64,000 nt of DNA from NCBI RefSeq assembly GCF_014204515.1, contig NZ_JACHLI010000010.1, positions 1-64,000 on the forward strand. Reading direction: 5' to 3'. The notes below the pieces were generated by a model. That model was not told where the DNA came from. It did not search any database and saw nothing but the letters and a program-made list of their open reading frames with translations. Origin of the DNA: Pseudomonas nitroreducens (GTDB lineage: Bacteria; Pseudomonadota; Gammaproteobacteria; Pseudomonadales; Pseudomonadaceae). The translations under genes were made by a program, and so were the position numbers. Below, in pieces: positions 51,901 through 59,798 of this stretch (the stretch's first letter is position 1; each line of letters begins with the position of its first letter).

Positions 51901-52778
51901 GTATTCAAACCACCCAGGGCAGCATCGACCTTGTCGAAGCCACTGCCGACGTCGGCGGCAGCACCGGTGTTACCACCAATGAGATTTGCATTCCCCAGAA
52001 CGAAGCTTGGAGCGTTGATGGTGCCATCTGCTCTCACGTGAGCTCCACCGCCCAATGCTTCGGTGACCCCCTTCAGCTGGCCGACGTTTACCGCGTCGGA
52101 ATCTTGAGTGCCCTTGGCCAACTGGATGATCTGGCGCTGTTGACTGGAACTACCCACAGAAAGGCTGTTATCCCGGTCGGAAACCGATTTAGCCCCCAAC
52201 GCGACGCTGTTCACTCCGGTAGCCGCAGAAAGCGCTCCCAATGCAACCGCACCCAGGGAGCTGGCAGATGCCGATTCGCCCATCGCTACTGTCGAGTTGG
52301 CCGATGCACTCGCGTTAGAGCCTGCAGCAACTGAAGTGATGCCCTCGGCCTTGGCATCGGTACCAAGCGATAGCGCCCCTGAAGCGGTGGCTCGTGAGCG
52401 AATGCCAAAGGAAACTTGATCCCAGTCCCCTGCCGCTACGCCGCCCAGCGACGTCCCTGTACCAGCACCGCCGGCAATAGAGGCAGCGCCCATGGCGAAT
52501 GCGTTAATACCGCTGGCTACGGCACAGGGCTGACTCGTCACGTTATTGTTAATCGCAATCGAGCCGTTACCGCTGGCAGTGGAGCAGGTTCCCAGTACTA
52601 CAGCGTTGGTACCAGTAGCAGCTGCAGACGCCTCGCCAGCGGAAGTTGCTCCTGCAACCAGACCCAGAGCGATGATTACGCGTCGAATCGACTTCTTCTT
52701 CATGCCTTTGGCAACTTCCGAAGCGACCACCCATTGTCCTCGCGCCGCGCTCCAGACGATTTGATAGCTCTTGTTCAT
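45936..52778 (-). CDS. Trimeric autotransporter adhesin (YadA/Hia type)
   Basis: A 2280-residue surface adhesin. The N-terminus MNKSYQIVWSAARGQWVVAS is an extended signal peptide region (ESPR), signal cleavage about residue 52 (GEASAA). A YadA-like head with SxAxGxxAxA repeats spans about 60-200, then a very long stalk of coiled-coil modules and neck motifs (DAVNGSQLFATNQQVEQNTT; NRVTVNEGDISVLDN). Ten copies of GENLTVGKDTDG mark the main module. A second head-like block lies near 1980-2030, and the C-terminal YadA anchor (about 2190-2280) ends GGSVGYNW. Each chain supplies four strands of a 12-strand trimeric barrel. Start ATG at 52778 by the ESPR. Confidence 0.93.
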   Translation of the reverse strand: MNKSYQIVWSAARGQWVVASEVAKGMKKKSIRRVIIALGLVAGATSAGEASAAATGTNAVVLGTCSTASGNGSIAINNNVTSQPCAVASGINAFAMGAASIAGGAGTGTSLGGVAAGDWDQVSFGIRSRATASGALSLGTDAKAEGITSVAAGSNASASANSTVAMGESASASSLGAVALGALSAATGVNSVALGAKSVSDRDNSLSVGSSSQQRQIIQLAKGTQDSDAVNVGQLKGVTEALGGGAHVRADGTINAPSFVLGNANLIGGNTGAAADVGSGFDKVDAALGGLNTRVTTNEINIATIDAQVARNSSDIINIDGRAISIDARTVQNTSDISYLISNLNSGTIGLVQQSAAGENLTVGKDTDGAAVDFAGTDGARKLVNVAAGTLAEDSQDAVNGSQLFATNQQVEQNTTDIANNTTSISNLDNRVTVNEGDINVLDNRVTNVEGDISTITNNINSGSIGLVQQLAAGENLTVGKDTDGAAVDFAGTDGARKLVNVAAGTLAEDSQDAVNGSQLFATNQQVEQNTTNIANNTTSISNLDNRVTINEGDISSINTTINNMGGVLADAVSYDSADHDKVSFGSVGTPVRLTNVEAGELSAESSDAVNGSQLFATNQQVEQNTTNIANNTTSISNLDNRVTVNEGNISVLDNRVTSVEGDISNLTNNINSGSIGLVQQSAVGENLTVGKDTDGVAVDFAGTDGARKLINVANGTVAKDSQDAINGGQLFGVSESIANAMGGGSLVNEDGSISAPSYTVTNVDGSTTTINNVGDALSNIDSRTFQNTTDISNNTTSISNLDNRVTVNEGDISVLDNRVTVNEGNISVLDNRVTSVEGDISNLTNNINSGSIGLVQQSAVGENLTVGKDTDGAAVDFAGTEGARKLVNVAAGTLAEDSQDAVNGSQLFATNQQVEQNTTSISSLDNRVTINEGDISSLDNRVTVNEGNINVLDNRVTSVEGDISSLTNNINSGSIGLVQQSAVGENLTVGKDTDGAAVDFAGTEGARKLINVANGTVAKDSQDAINGGQLFGVSESIANAMGGGSLVNEDGSISAPSYTVTNVDGSTTTINNVGDVLSNIDSRTFQNTTDISNNTTSISNLDNRVTVNEGDISVLDNRVTNVEGDISNLTNNINSGSIGLVQQLAAGENLTVGKDTDGAAVDFAGTDGARKLVNVAAGNLAEDSQEAVNGAQLYATNQQVEQNTTSISSLDNRVTINEGDISSLDNRVTVNEGNISVLDSRVTVNEGNISVLDSRVTTVEGDISTITNNINTGSIGLVQQSAVGENLTVGKDTDGAAVDFAGTDGARKLINVANGTVARDSQDAINGGQLFGVSESIANAMGGGSLVNEDGSISAPSYTVTNADGSTTTINNVGDALSNIDSRTFQNTTDISNNTTSISNLDNRVTVNEGDISVLDNRVTNVEGDISNLTNNINSGSIGLVQQSAAGENLTVGKDTDGAAVDFAGTNGARKLVNVAAGTLAEDSQDAVNGSQLFATNQQVEQNTTEIANNTTSISSLDNRVTINEGDISSLDNRVTVNEGDISVLDNRVTVNEGNISVLDSRVTTVEGDISTITNNINTGSIGLVQQSAAGENLTVGKDTDGAAVDFAGTDGARQLVNVAAGTLAEDSQDAVNGSQLFATNQQVEQNTTSISSLDNRVTINEGDISSLDNRVTVNEGDISVLDNRVTVNEGNISVLDSRVTTVEGDISTITNNINSGSIGLVQQSAVGENLTVGKDTDGAAVDFAGTDGARKLVNVANGTVARDSQDAINGGQLFGVSESIANAMGGGSLVNEDGSISAPSYTVTNVDGSTTTISNVGDALSNIDSRVADNSTSINAINTTINGMSELMGDAVMYDSLAHDRVSLGSAGKAVQLTNVKAGELSAESLDAVNGAQLFETNQQVAVIDSRVTNLEGSVTSIVNGGGVKYFHANSVKADSVASGADSIAIGANAVASGVAAVAVGEGAQASADGSVALGQGASDNGRGAESYAGKYSGADNASAGTLSVGNAETSQTRTISNLADGRAATDAVNLRQLDGAVAETKAYTDSKVDGMIGQMGGSVTEVTERVTKVESDVANVQNGTDGMFQVKNSQNLPKPKATGENAVAGGAGAQASGANSTAIGTGAQAKGKNSVAVGANSVAERDNSVAVGNAGAERQITHVAAGTQRTDAVNLGQVSDALDAMASATDSRLNSLKRDIDQQGDELSAGIAGAIAIASLPQPMINGGSTTAVGVGTFNGQSAVSVGVSHVSNDGKWTTKLGGSTDTQGKFSAGGSVGYNW
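47401..51400 (-). repeat. Near-identical internal repeats in the adhesin gene
   Basis: The block that reads CCGCCGCCCATGGCGTTGGC on the plus strand recurs at equivalent points near 47413, 48745, 49645 and 50545: spacings 1332, 900 and 900 bp (300 residues). A 432-bp sub-repeat (144 residues) accounts for the longer step (900+432). Copies differ mainly by synonymous or conservative changes. Confidence 0.85.
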
Positions 52779-53231
52779 GGATAGTCCTTGCTGGCCTTCA
52801 CGCCAGTCATTGCTGAGTTGATTCGAGCGAGTCGCTCGGGTACTGAACGGAAAGGTGGGCGCAGGACAGGAGAGCTAGCGCACAAGCAAATGCTCGCAAG
52901 TGCGCCGCTGCGGGAGAGGTTGTATTTCTGCTCGACTTGCCAACAAGACAACTGCCTGAATGCATGGCTGCCGCTCCTCCATATCACTGAGCCACCGCGA
53001 CGACTGATGAACACGCCGCTGGTTTGGCCTGATGCTAAGGAGGAGGTCAAAAGGTCGAAGTCGTAGACGCCTGAAGGGTATGTAGTACTTTTCTCTGCTA
53101 AAGAATTTTCAAGAAAAATCGAAAACTCGACCTACGGAGAGAAATCCGAAGTGATAAATCACAAGTCGAAAAAAGACTTCTGCGCTGACTCACCGACAAC
53201 TTGGTAGGCAGTAAAGAAATCTTTCAGTAAA

Positions 53232-53277
53232 AAGCCGGGGCTTGCCTGATCAATTACTTACAACCAGGCCCCGGCTT
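53232..53277 (-). terminator. Terminator-like hairpin after the lipoprotein gene
   Basis: Arms AAGCCGGGGC (53232-53241) and GCCCCGGCTT (53268-53277) with a 26-nt loop; on the minus strand TTTTACTG follows. It would end transcription of the gene at 53324-54193. The rest of the gap (52779-53231) is AT-richer and should carry the adhesin promoter; I see no gene in it. Confidence 0.7.
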
Positions 53278-53323
53278 GCTGCTGAAGTACAACTAAGGGA
53301 TTGTCAGTCGGAACGATCGCCGA

Positions 53324-54193
53324 CTAATACTTCTTAACTGCCAATGGGGATTTGCTGATCTTCGCCAGATCGACCATATGAAGGCCGTAGTCCGCGCCAA
53401 GCAATTGGCCCTTGCCGTACCAGAGCTGACCATTGTTCATCAGCATCAAGCCATCGCTAGTGGACAGCTCATATCGCAGCCCAGTATCTGTGGTAAACGC
53501 CAATTGGCTGTAATCCAGCTTGAGCAGGGTGTAGCGGGTATCTTCAGGGGGCAGCAACTGGTTCATACGCCGCAGATAATCCGGCGCTAGTTCGCGGAAC
53601 ATACCCTGCGCCTGGCTGCGGTATTGCTCCTCCGTCAGGCCGGGCGTGGCGGACAGGCGGGCAGCGATGATCGCGAAGATGTCGGCGTTGGCCCGTGCCT
53701 GGCCGACCTTCTGCGACAGCAGCCGGCCCAGCACGGCCTGGTCGACGACCTGCTCGGCCTTGGCATTCTTGTCGGCACTGGCGGGCTGGCTGCGCATCAC
53801 ATCGCCCGGATTGAGCGGGGTCAGCCCGGCAGTCGCCTGCGCAGCGGCGCAAGCGGTCAGTTGACCGGCGCGGTCGCCATTGACCAGCAGTGCAATCGCA
53901 TCCTTGCCATCGCGCGACAGCGCCTTGGCGTCGATGCCGAGCTGGGTCAGTTTTGCATCGGCCTGCTGCTGGCTCACCTGGCCCGCCCCCAGCGCGCAGA
54001 GCTGGCTGATCAGCACGGGGATACGCTTGCCGTTGAAGGTCGGCGACAGATCCCGTACCGCATCCTGGATCAGTGGCAAGGCAGGAACACTGACCCAGCC
54101 ACGGGTCGCCGCAGGCGAAGTGGAAACGCCCTGGGGACCACAGCCTGCAAGGACAAGGATTACAGCCGGGAGCGCAAGATGCTTGATGTTCAT
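53324..54193 (-). CDS. Predicted lipoprotein of unknown function
   Basis: A 289-residue protein with a lipoprotein signal: hydrophobic stretch then lipobox LVLAGC (Cys 18). The rest is soluble, mostly helical in the middle (ADIFAIIAARLSATPGLTEE), with a C-terminal beta-rich part (LLKLDYSQLAFTTDTGLRYE; MLMNNGQLWYGKGQLLGADY). No family that I can name. The residue after Cys is Gly, not Asp, so sorting to the outer membrane is expected. It is transcribed towards the adhesin gene, 545 bp upstream of it, with a terminator between. Some trimeric autotransporters have helper lipoproteins (e.g. SadB), but I see no sequence likeness to support that. Confidence 0.75.
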   Translation of the reverse strand: MNIKHLALPAVILVLAGCGPQGVSTSPAATRGWVSVPALPLIQDAVRDLSPTFNGKRIPVLISQLCALGAGQVSQQQADAKLTQLGIDAKALSRDGKDAIALLVNGDRAGQLTACAAAQATAGLTPLNPGDVMRSQPASADKNAKAEQVVDQAVLGRLLSQKVGQARANADIFAIIAARLSATPGLTEEQYRSQAQGMFRELAPDYLRRMNQLLPPEDTRYTLLKLDYSQLAFTTDTGLRYELSTSDGLMLMNNGQLWYGKGQLLGADYGLHMVDLAKISKSPLAVKKY

Positions 54194-54635
54194 GGGGCCA
54201 CCTGAAGAGGGAAGGAGCCACGCCAAGGGGACAGCCCTCAGCGCTTTGGGGGCGATTCTAGAAATCACCCCCCACTTCCCGCGGTCCTTGAACTCTCAAC
54301 TGTGTGTAGGAATTCTCTTGTTGAAAATTCCATTGGCAGGCATTTTCCGAACGAATTTGAGCAGGCTCCATTGCTCTTATTGAGACTTTTCCTTCAGATA
54401 AAGCGCGATTCGAACCGGACGAATCCTCATCAGGTTGTCCTCCATTCACTGGATCACTCACCTGATATCGGATCCTCCAGGCCCAGGAGCTCAGGTGCAG
54501 CCTGCTCGGCCCCGGCGCGCACACCTGCGCAAAATGGATAGAAACGCCCCGCCCTGCCCGCTGAAACTAGCCTCGCCTGGCAGCCCTGTGCTGCACGTGC
54601 ACCCATTACAAATTCAAAAAACGTCCGAGGCTTGT

Positions 54636-55994
54636 ATGACCACCCCCGCCGAGCAACTGGAGCAACGGCTGAAGCAACAGAAAATCACCGAAGTCGAATG
54701 CGTGGTGAGCGATCTCACCGGCATCGCCCGCGGCAAGATTTCCCCCACCAACAAGTTCCTCGGCGAAGGGGGCATGCGACTCCCCGAAAGTGTCCTGCTG
54801 CAGACCGTCACCGGCGATTTCGTCGACGACGACATCTACTACGACCTGCTCGACGAAGCGGACATCGACATGGTCTGCAAGCCCGATCCGGACGCTATCT
54901 ACCTGGTGCCCTGGGCGCTGGAGCCGACCGCGATGGTCATCCACGACACCTTCGACAAGGTCGGCAACCCCATCGAACTGTCGCCGCGCAACGTCTTGAA
55001 GCGCGTGCTCAAGCTCTACGCCGACAAGGGCTGGAGCCCGGTGGTGGCGCCGGAGATGGAGTTCTACCTGACCAAGCGCAGCAGCGACCCGGACTTCCCG
55101 CTGGAAGCCCCCGTCGGTCGCTCGGGCCGCCCGGAAAGCGGCCGGCAGAGCTTCTCCATCGATGCCGCCAACGAATTCGACCCGCTGTTCGAAGACGTCT
55201 ACGACTGGTGCGAACTGCAGGGCCTGGACCTGGATACGCTGATCCACGAGGACGGCCCGGCGCAGATGGAAATCAACTTCCGTCACGGCGACGCGCTGAG
55301 CCTGGCGGACCAGATCATCGTGTTCAAGCGCACCATGCGCGAAGCCGCGCTCAAGCATGACGTCAGCGCCACCTTCATGGCCAAGCCGATCACCGACGAG
55401 CCCGGCAGCGCCATGCACATCCACCAGAGCGTGCTGGACATCGCCACCGGCCAGAACATCTTCGCCGACGAGAACGGCGGCATGAGCCAGCTGTTCCTGC
55501 ACTACATCGGTGGCCTGCAGAAGTACATCCCGAAAGTGCTGCCGATGTTCGCGCCCAACGTGAACTCCTTCCGCCGCTTCCTGCCGGATACTTCCGCGCC
55601 GGTGAACGTCGAGTGGGGCGAAGAGAACCGCACCGTGGGCCTGCGCGTCCCCGCCGCGCCGCCGGCCGCCATGCGCGTGGAGAACCGCCTGCCGGGCGCC
55701 GATGCCAACCCCTACCTGGCGCTGGCTGCCAGCCTGCTCTGTGGCTACCTGGGCATGATCGAGCAGATCAACCCCAGCGCCGCCGTCCAGGGTCGTGCCT
55801 ACGAGCGCCGCAACCTGCGCCTGCCGATCACCATCGAGGACGCGCTGCAGCAGATGGAAGACTGCGCCGTGCTCAAGGAATTCCTCGGCGAGAAATTCGT
55901 CCAGGGCTACGTGGCGGTGAAGCGCACCGAGCACGAGAACTTCAAGCGGGTGATCAGCTCCTGGGAGCGCGAGTTCCTCCTGCTGAGCGTCTGA
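54636..55994 (+). CDS. Glutamine synthetase-like gamma-glutamylpolyamine ligase
   Basis: A 452-residue glutamine synthetase-fold protein of the PuuA/SpuI class, which attaches glutamate to putrescine or other amines with ATP. Motifs: GDFVDDDIYYDLLDEADIDM, metal-binding EMEFYL, MEINFRHGDALSLADQ, FMAKPITDEPGSAMHIHQS (His and Glu of the active site), NRTVGLRVP and ENRLPGADANPYLALAASL. It lacks the adenylylation loop of GlnA and is about 20 residues shorter. Start ATG 54636 (MTTPAEQLEQRLKQQ). Followed by a binding protein and an oxidase gene, a polyamine catabolic cassette. Upstream 54194-54635 holds its promoter region; nothing else seen. Confidence 0.85.
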   Translation: MTTPAEQLEQRLKQQKITEVECVVSDLTGIARGKISPTNKFLGEGGMRLPESVLLQTVTGDFVDDDIYYDLLDEADIDMVCKPDPDAIYLVPWALEPTAMVIHDTFDKVGNPIELSPRNVLKRVLKLYADKGWSPVVAPEMEFYLTKRSSDPDFPLEAPVGRSGRPESGRQSFSIDAANEFDPLFEDVYDWCELQGLDLDTLIHEDGPAQMEINFRHGDALSLADQIIVFKRTMREAALKHDVSATFMAKPITDEPGSAMHIHQSVLDIATGQNIFADENGGMSQLFLHYIGGLQKYIPKVLPMFAPNVNSFRRFLPDTSAPVNVEWGEENRTVGLRVPAAPPAAMRVENRLPGADANPYLALAASLLCGYLGMIEQINPSAAVQGRAYERRNLRLPITIEDALQQMEDCAVLKEFLGEKFVQGYVAVKRTEHENFKRVISSWEREFLLLSV

Positions 55995-56035
55995 TTCCGC
56001 GTCACCGACTTCACAACAACAATTCGGGAGTCCCC

Positions 56036-57121
56036 ATGAGACTGCTGCGCACCCTTGCGCCCTTCGCCCTGGCAGCCATCGCCTCGGCCGCACACGCTGC
56101 ACCGACGGTCAGCATCTACAACTGGACCGACTACATCGCCCCGGACACCCTCGCCGGTTTCCAGAAGACCACCGGGATCAAGCCGGTCTACGACGTCTTC
56201 GACTCCAACGAGACCCTGGAAGGCAAGCTGCTGGCCGGCCGTTCGGGTTACGACGTGGTGGTGCCCTCCAACCACTTCCTGACCCGCCAGGTGCAGGCCG
56301 GCGTGTTCCTCGAACTCGACCGCAGCAAGCTGCCGAACTGGAAGCACCTGGACCCGACGCTGCTCAAGCTGCTGGAGCAGAACGATCCGGGCAACAAGCA
56401 CTCGGTGCCCTACCTGTGGGGCACCAACGGCATCGGCTACAACGTGGCGAAGGTCAAGCAGGTGCTGGGCGTCGACAGGATCGACTCCTGGGCGGTGCTG
56501 TTCGAGCCGGAGAACATCAAGAAGCTCCAGGCGTGCGGCGTGGCCTTCATGGACTCGCCCGACGAGATGATCCCCTCGGTGCTCAACTACCTGGGCCTGG
56601 ATCCCAACAGCACCAACCCGGCGGACTATCCCAAGGCCGAGGCGAAGCTGGTGGCGGTGCGCCCGTACGTCACCTACTTCCACTCGTCCAAGTACATCTC
56701 GGACCTGGCCAACGGCAATATCTGCGTGGCCTTCGGCTACTCCGGCGACGTGTTCCAGGCTGCTGCCCGGGCCAAGGAAGCCAAGAACGGCATCGAGATC
56801 GCCTACAGCATTCCCAAGGAAGGCGCGAACCTGTGGTTCGACCTGATGGCCATCCCGTCCGATGCCGGCCATCCGGAGCAGGCCCTGGCGTTCATCAACT
56901 ACGTTCTCGATCCGAAGGTGATCGCCGGTATCAGCGAATACGTCGGCTACCCCAGCGCCAACGCTGACGCCAAGACCCTGCTGCCCGAGGAGATGCAGAA
57001 CAACCCCGAGGTCTACCCGAGCCAGGCCGTGCTCGACAAGCTGTACATCGCCAAGGCGCCGCCGCCCAAGATCATGCGCCTGATGACCCGCAGCTGGAGC
57101 AAGATCAAGTTCAACCAATGA
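56036..57121 (+). CDS. Polyamine ABC transporter substrate-binding protein
   Basis: A 361-residue periplasmic protein of the PotF/SpuD class. The signal peptide ends near AAHAA (22). The mature protein opens PTVSIYNWTDYIAPDTLAGF, the PotF-type start with the polyamine-contacting Trp/Asp residues, and continues with FDSNETLEGKLLAGRSGYDV and the acidic AFGYSGDVFQAA. The ATG at 56036 has CGGGAG 5 nt upstream. No permease or ATPase gene is adjacent, so it must share a transporter encoded elsewhere. Its stop overlaps an ATG for the next frame. Confidence 0.88.
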   Translation: MRLLRTLAPFALAAIASAAHAAPTVSIYNWTDYIAPDTLAGFQKTTGIKPVYDVFDSNETLEGKLLAGRSGYDVVVPSNHFLTRQVQAGVFLELDRSKLPNWKHLDPTLLKLLEQNDPGNKHSVPYLWGTNGIGYNVAKVKQVLGVDRIDSWAVLFEPENIKKLQACGVAFMDSPDEMIPSVLNYLGLDPNSTNPADYPKAEAKLVAVRPYVTYFHSSKYISDLANGNICVAFGYSGDVFQAAARAKEAKNGIEIAYSIPKEGANLWFDLMAIPSDAGHPEQALAFINYVLDPKVIAGISEYVGYPSANADAKTLLPEEMQNNPEVYPSQAVLDKLYIAKAPPPKIMRLMTRSWSKIKFNQ

Positions 57122-57135
57122 CGCGAGAAAGACCC

Positions 57136-58431
57136 ATGAAGCAGACCGCCGAACACGCCGCGTCCTACTACGCCGCCACCGCCCGCGACCGCCAGCAGTA
57201 CCCTTCCCTCGCGGGCGATGTGCACGCGGACGTCTGCGTGATCGGCGGCGGCTTCACCGGCGTCAACGCCGCCCTGGAGCTGGCCCGGCGCGGCCACTCC
57301 GTGGTGCTGCTGGAGGCCCGGCGCATCGGCTGGGGCGCCAGCGGGCGCAACGGCGGGCAGTTGATCCGCGGCATCGGCCACGACGTCAGCGGCTTCGCCA
57401 AGTACGTCGGTGAAGACGGCGTGCGCTACCTGGAGCAGGCCGGTGTCGATTCGGTGGCCCTGGTCGCCGGGCGCATCGCCGAACTGGGTATCGAGTGCGA
57501 CCTGCGCTGGGGCTTCTGCGAGCTGGCCAACACCCCGGCGCAGTACGCCGCCATGGTCCGCGAGCAGGAGTCGCTGAGCACGTCGGACTACCCGCATGAA
57601 ACCCGGCTGGTGCCGCCCGAGCGCATCCGCGAAGTGGTCGCCAGCGACTGCTACGCCGGTGGGCATATCGACATGGGCTCGGGTCACCTGCACCCGCTGG
57701 ACCTGGTGAAGGGCGAGGCCCGTACGGCCCAGGGCTTCGGCGCGCAGATCTTCGAGCAGAGCCCGGTGCTGCGTATCGAGCATGGCCCAACGGCTGTCGT
57801 GCACTGCGCCCAGGGGCGCGTGCTGGCGAAGAACCTGGTGCTGGGCTGCAACGCGCACCTGGAGGAACTGGAGCCCAGGCTCACCGGCAAGGTGCTGCCC
57901 GCCGGCAGCTACGTAGTAGCTACCGAGCCGCTTTCCGAGGAACTGGCGGCGCAGCTGATCCCGCAGAACATGGCGCTATGCGACCAGAAGGTGGGGCTGG
58001 ACTACTACCGCCTGACTGCCGACCGCCGCCTGCTGTTCGGCGGCGCCTGCCACTACTCCGGGCGCGACCCGGCGGACATCGGCGCCTACATGCAGCCGAA
58101 GGTGCTCAAGGTGTTCCCGCAGCTTGAGCAGGTGAAGCTGGACTACCAGTGGGGCGGCATGATCGGCATCACCGCCAATCGCTTCCCCCAGGTCGGCCGG
58201 CTGAAGAACCACCCGAACGTGTATTTCGCCCAGGGCTATTCCGGCCACGGGCTGAACGTCACGCACTGGTCGGCCAAGCTGCTGGCCGAGGCCATCCACC
58301 AGGGCGAGAGCAAGGGACTGGACCTGTTCAGCGCCGTACCGCACCTGACCTTCCCCGGCGGCAAGCTGCTGCGCTCGCCGCTGCTGGCGCTGGGCATGGC
58401 GTGGTATCGGGTGCGCGAGCTGCTCGGCTGA
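57136..58431 (+). CDS. puuB: FAD-dependent gamma-glutamylputrescine-type oxidase
   Basis: A 431-residue D-amino-acid-oxidase-family flavoprotein of the PuuB class, which oxidises the glutamylated polyamine to the aldehyde. Rossmann motif ADVCVIGGGFTGVNAALELA near residue 35, GWGASGRNGGQL typical of PuuB, and C-terminal FAQGYSGHGLNVTHWSAKLL. The N-terminus MKQTAEHAASYYAATARDRQ matches PuuB starts, so ATG 57136 is preferred. An ATG at 57118, overlapping the previous stop, adds six residues. The aldehyde dehydrogenase and gamma-glutamyl hydrolase of the full pathway are not here. Confidence 0.82.
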   Translation: MKQTAEHAASYYAATARDRQQYPSLAGDVHADVCVIGGGFTGVNAALELARRGHSVVLLEARRIGWGASGRNGGQLIRGIGHDVSGFAKYVGEDGVRYLEQAGVDSVALVAGRIAELGIECDLRWGFCELANTPAQYAAMVREQESLSTSDYPHETRLVPPERIREVVASDCYAGGHIDMGSGHLHPLDLVKGEARTAQGFGAQIFEQSPVLRIEHGPTAVVHCAQGRVLAKNLVLGCNAHLEELEPRLTGKVLPAGSYVVATEPLSEELAAQLIPQNMALCDQKVGLDYYRLTADRRLLFGGACHYSGRDPADIGAYMQPKVLKVFPQLEQVKLDYQWGGMIGITANRFPQVGRLKNHPNVYFAQGYSGHGLNVTHWSAKLLAEAIHQGESKGLDLFSAVPHLTFPGGKLLRSPLLALGMAWYRVRELLG

Positions 58432-58468
58432 TTGGCGTACGGCCCGGAATCGGCGTCGCCGGAAGGCA

Positions 58469-58790
58469 ATCGCGGACAGAGTCCGCTCCTACGCACACGG
58501 GAGGCACGGGTCACGCAATGCCTCCGTAGGAGCGGACTCCGTCCGCGATGATTGGCCGCGCGCTCCGCTCCTTAGCTGACAGTCCGTAGGGCGCATAACC
58601 CGGAACGGGTTATCCGCCGCAATCGCGGATAACGCCATAGGCGTTATGCGCCCTACGTTCGGATCCTGAGCGTTTTTCGTAGGAGCGAGCTTGCTCGCGA
58701 ACCGCACGGCGCCAGGCGAAAACGGAGGCACACTGGCGGTCACCCCCTCGGAAGCCGATGGGTATCGCTTCGCTCCACGCCATCCTACGG
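58469..58790. repeat. Repeat cluster: A pair, C, B and E elements
   Basis: Family A inverted (58469-58492) and direct (58526-58549), family C (58586-58656), family B (58679-58702), family E fragment (58758-58790). All five palindrome families of this window except D occur in this one 400-bp gap. Confidence 0.8.
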
Positions 58791-58827
58791 TTCTGCGTCA
58801 TGCGCATCCCGACAGCGATGGGTAACC

Positions 58828-59709
58828 TCAGGCCCGGCCGCCCTGCTTCGCCGTGGTCTTCGGGTACTCGCCGAACAGCGCGAAATACGACTGGGAGAAC
58901 CGCCCCAAGTGCCAGAACGACCACTTCATCGCCACCTCGGCCACGCTCATGCCGGACTCGGCGGCGGCCAGCAGGTCGCGCCGTGCGGCGTTCAGGCGGC
59001 GGTTGCGCAGCCAGACGATGGGCGGGATGCCGGCATAATGCAGGAACGACTGCTGCAGCGTACGCGGCGAGACGCCGACGCGCGCCGCCAGGTCGGCCAT
59101 GCCGAAGGGCTCCTCGGGACAATCGTTGACCACTTCCTTGACCCGCTGCACTACGCGCTTGGCCTGGACGATGGAGCGCGCGCGGCGCTCCTCTTCCAGG
59201 GGCGCCTCACAGAGCAGTGAAAAGCAGTGGGAAACGATGCTCTGCGCCATCCCCGGCGCATCCATCGGATCGGCATCGGTCGAAGCGCCGGTGAGCAGGT
59301 TGCTCAGGGAGGTCGCCACCGACCGGCAGTGACCCGAGCGCAGGGGCGTCAGCACCAGCTCGGAAAAGGTTTCCGCGGGCGGCCCCCAGCTCGCCGCCTG
59401 CTTGATCACCACCGCCACCTCGCGGTAGTTCTCCGGGGTGACCCAGGCGTTGCGGGTCTCGCCGTCGAGCAGGTAGAGCGCGTTGTCGGACATGTCGAAG
59501 CTGAACACCAGGGCGCCGGGCGGTGCGTGGAACTCCTGCTCCACGCGCAGGTTCATCTGCTCCTCGTAGAGCTCGATGCCCTCGGCCTCGGCATGCAGGA
59601 TGCGCCCGGAGAAGCGCCCGGCAGACATCTGCGTGTACTGCTGCTCCCAACCCGGAATGGCTATGCGCTGCTGATCAACTTCTTGTGCTTCGACAACCCG
59701 GAACGCCAT
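58828..59709 (-). CDS. AraC-family regulator
   Basis: A 293-residue regulator. The N-terminal ligand domain (about 1-190) is of the AraC-binding-like type seen in EutR-like regulators (QQRIAIPGWEQQYTQMSAGR; YREVAVVIKQAASWG). The C-terminal double helix-turn-helix (about 195-290) has FGMADLAARVGVSPRTLQQS and MSVAEVAMKWSFWHLGRFSQ-type helices. The ATG at 59709 is the natural start (MAFRVVEAQEVDQQR). It lies convergent with the polyamine cassette, beyond the repeats. Target unknown; an amine-responsive role would fit the neighbours but is a guess. Confidence 0.82.
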   Translation of the reverse strand: MAFRVVEAQEVDQQRIAIPGWEQQYTQMSAGRFSGRILHAEAEGIELYEEQMNLRVEQEFHAPPGALVFSFDMSDNALYLLDGETRNAWVTPENYREVAVVIKQAASWGPPAETFSELVLTPLRSGHCRSVATSLSNLLTGASTDADPMDAPGMAQSIVSHCFSLLCEAPLEEERRARSIVQAKRVVQRVKEVVNDCPEEPFGMADLAARVGVSPRTLQQSFLHYAGIPPIVWLRNRRLNAARRDLLAAAESGMSVAEVAMKWSFWHLGRFSQSYFALFGEYPKTTAKQGGRA

Positions 59710-59798
59710 ACCCAGCCCTGCTGGTTCTTTCAGATACGGCAGGCTAACAACCGGCGCAATACCTGTGCAAGATCTCGAACAGCCAAGGCGAGCGGTAA

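Noticed and set aside
52788..53066. 92-codon plus-strand frame upstream of the adhesin
   Set aside because: No ribosome site, no recognisable features, and it overlaps the expected adhesin promoter on the opposite strand.
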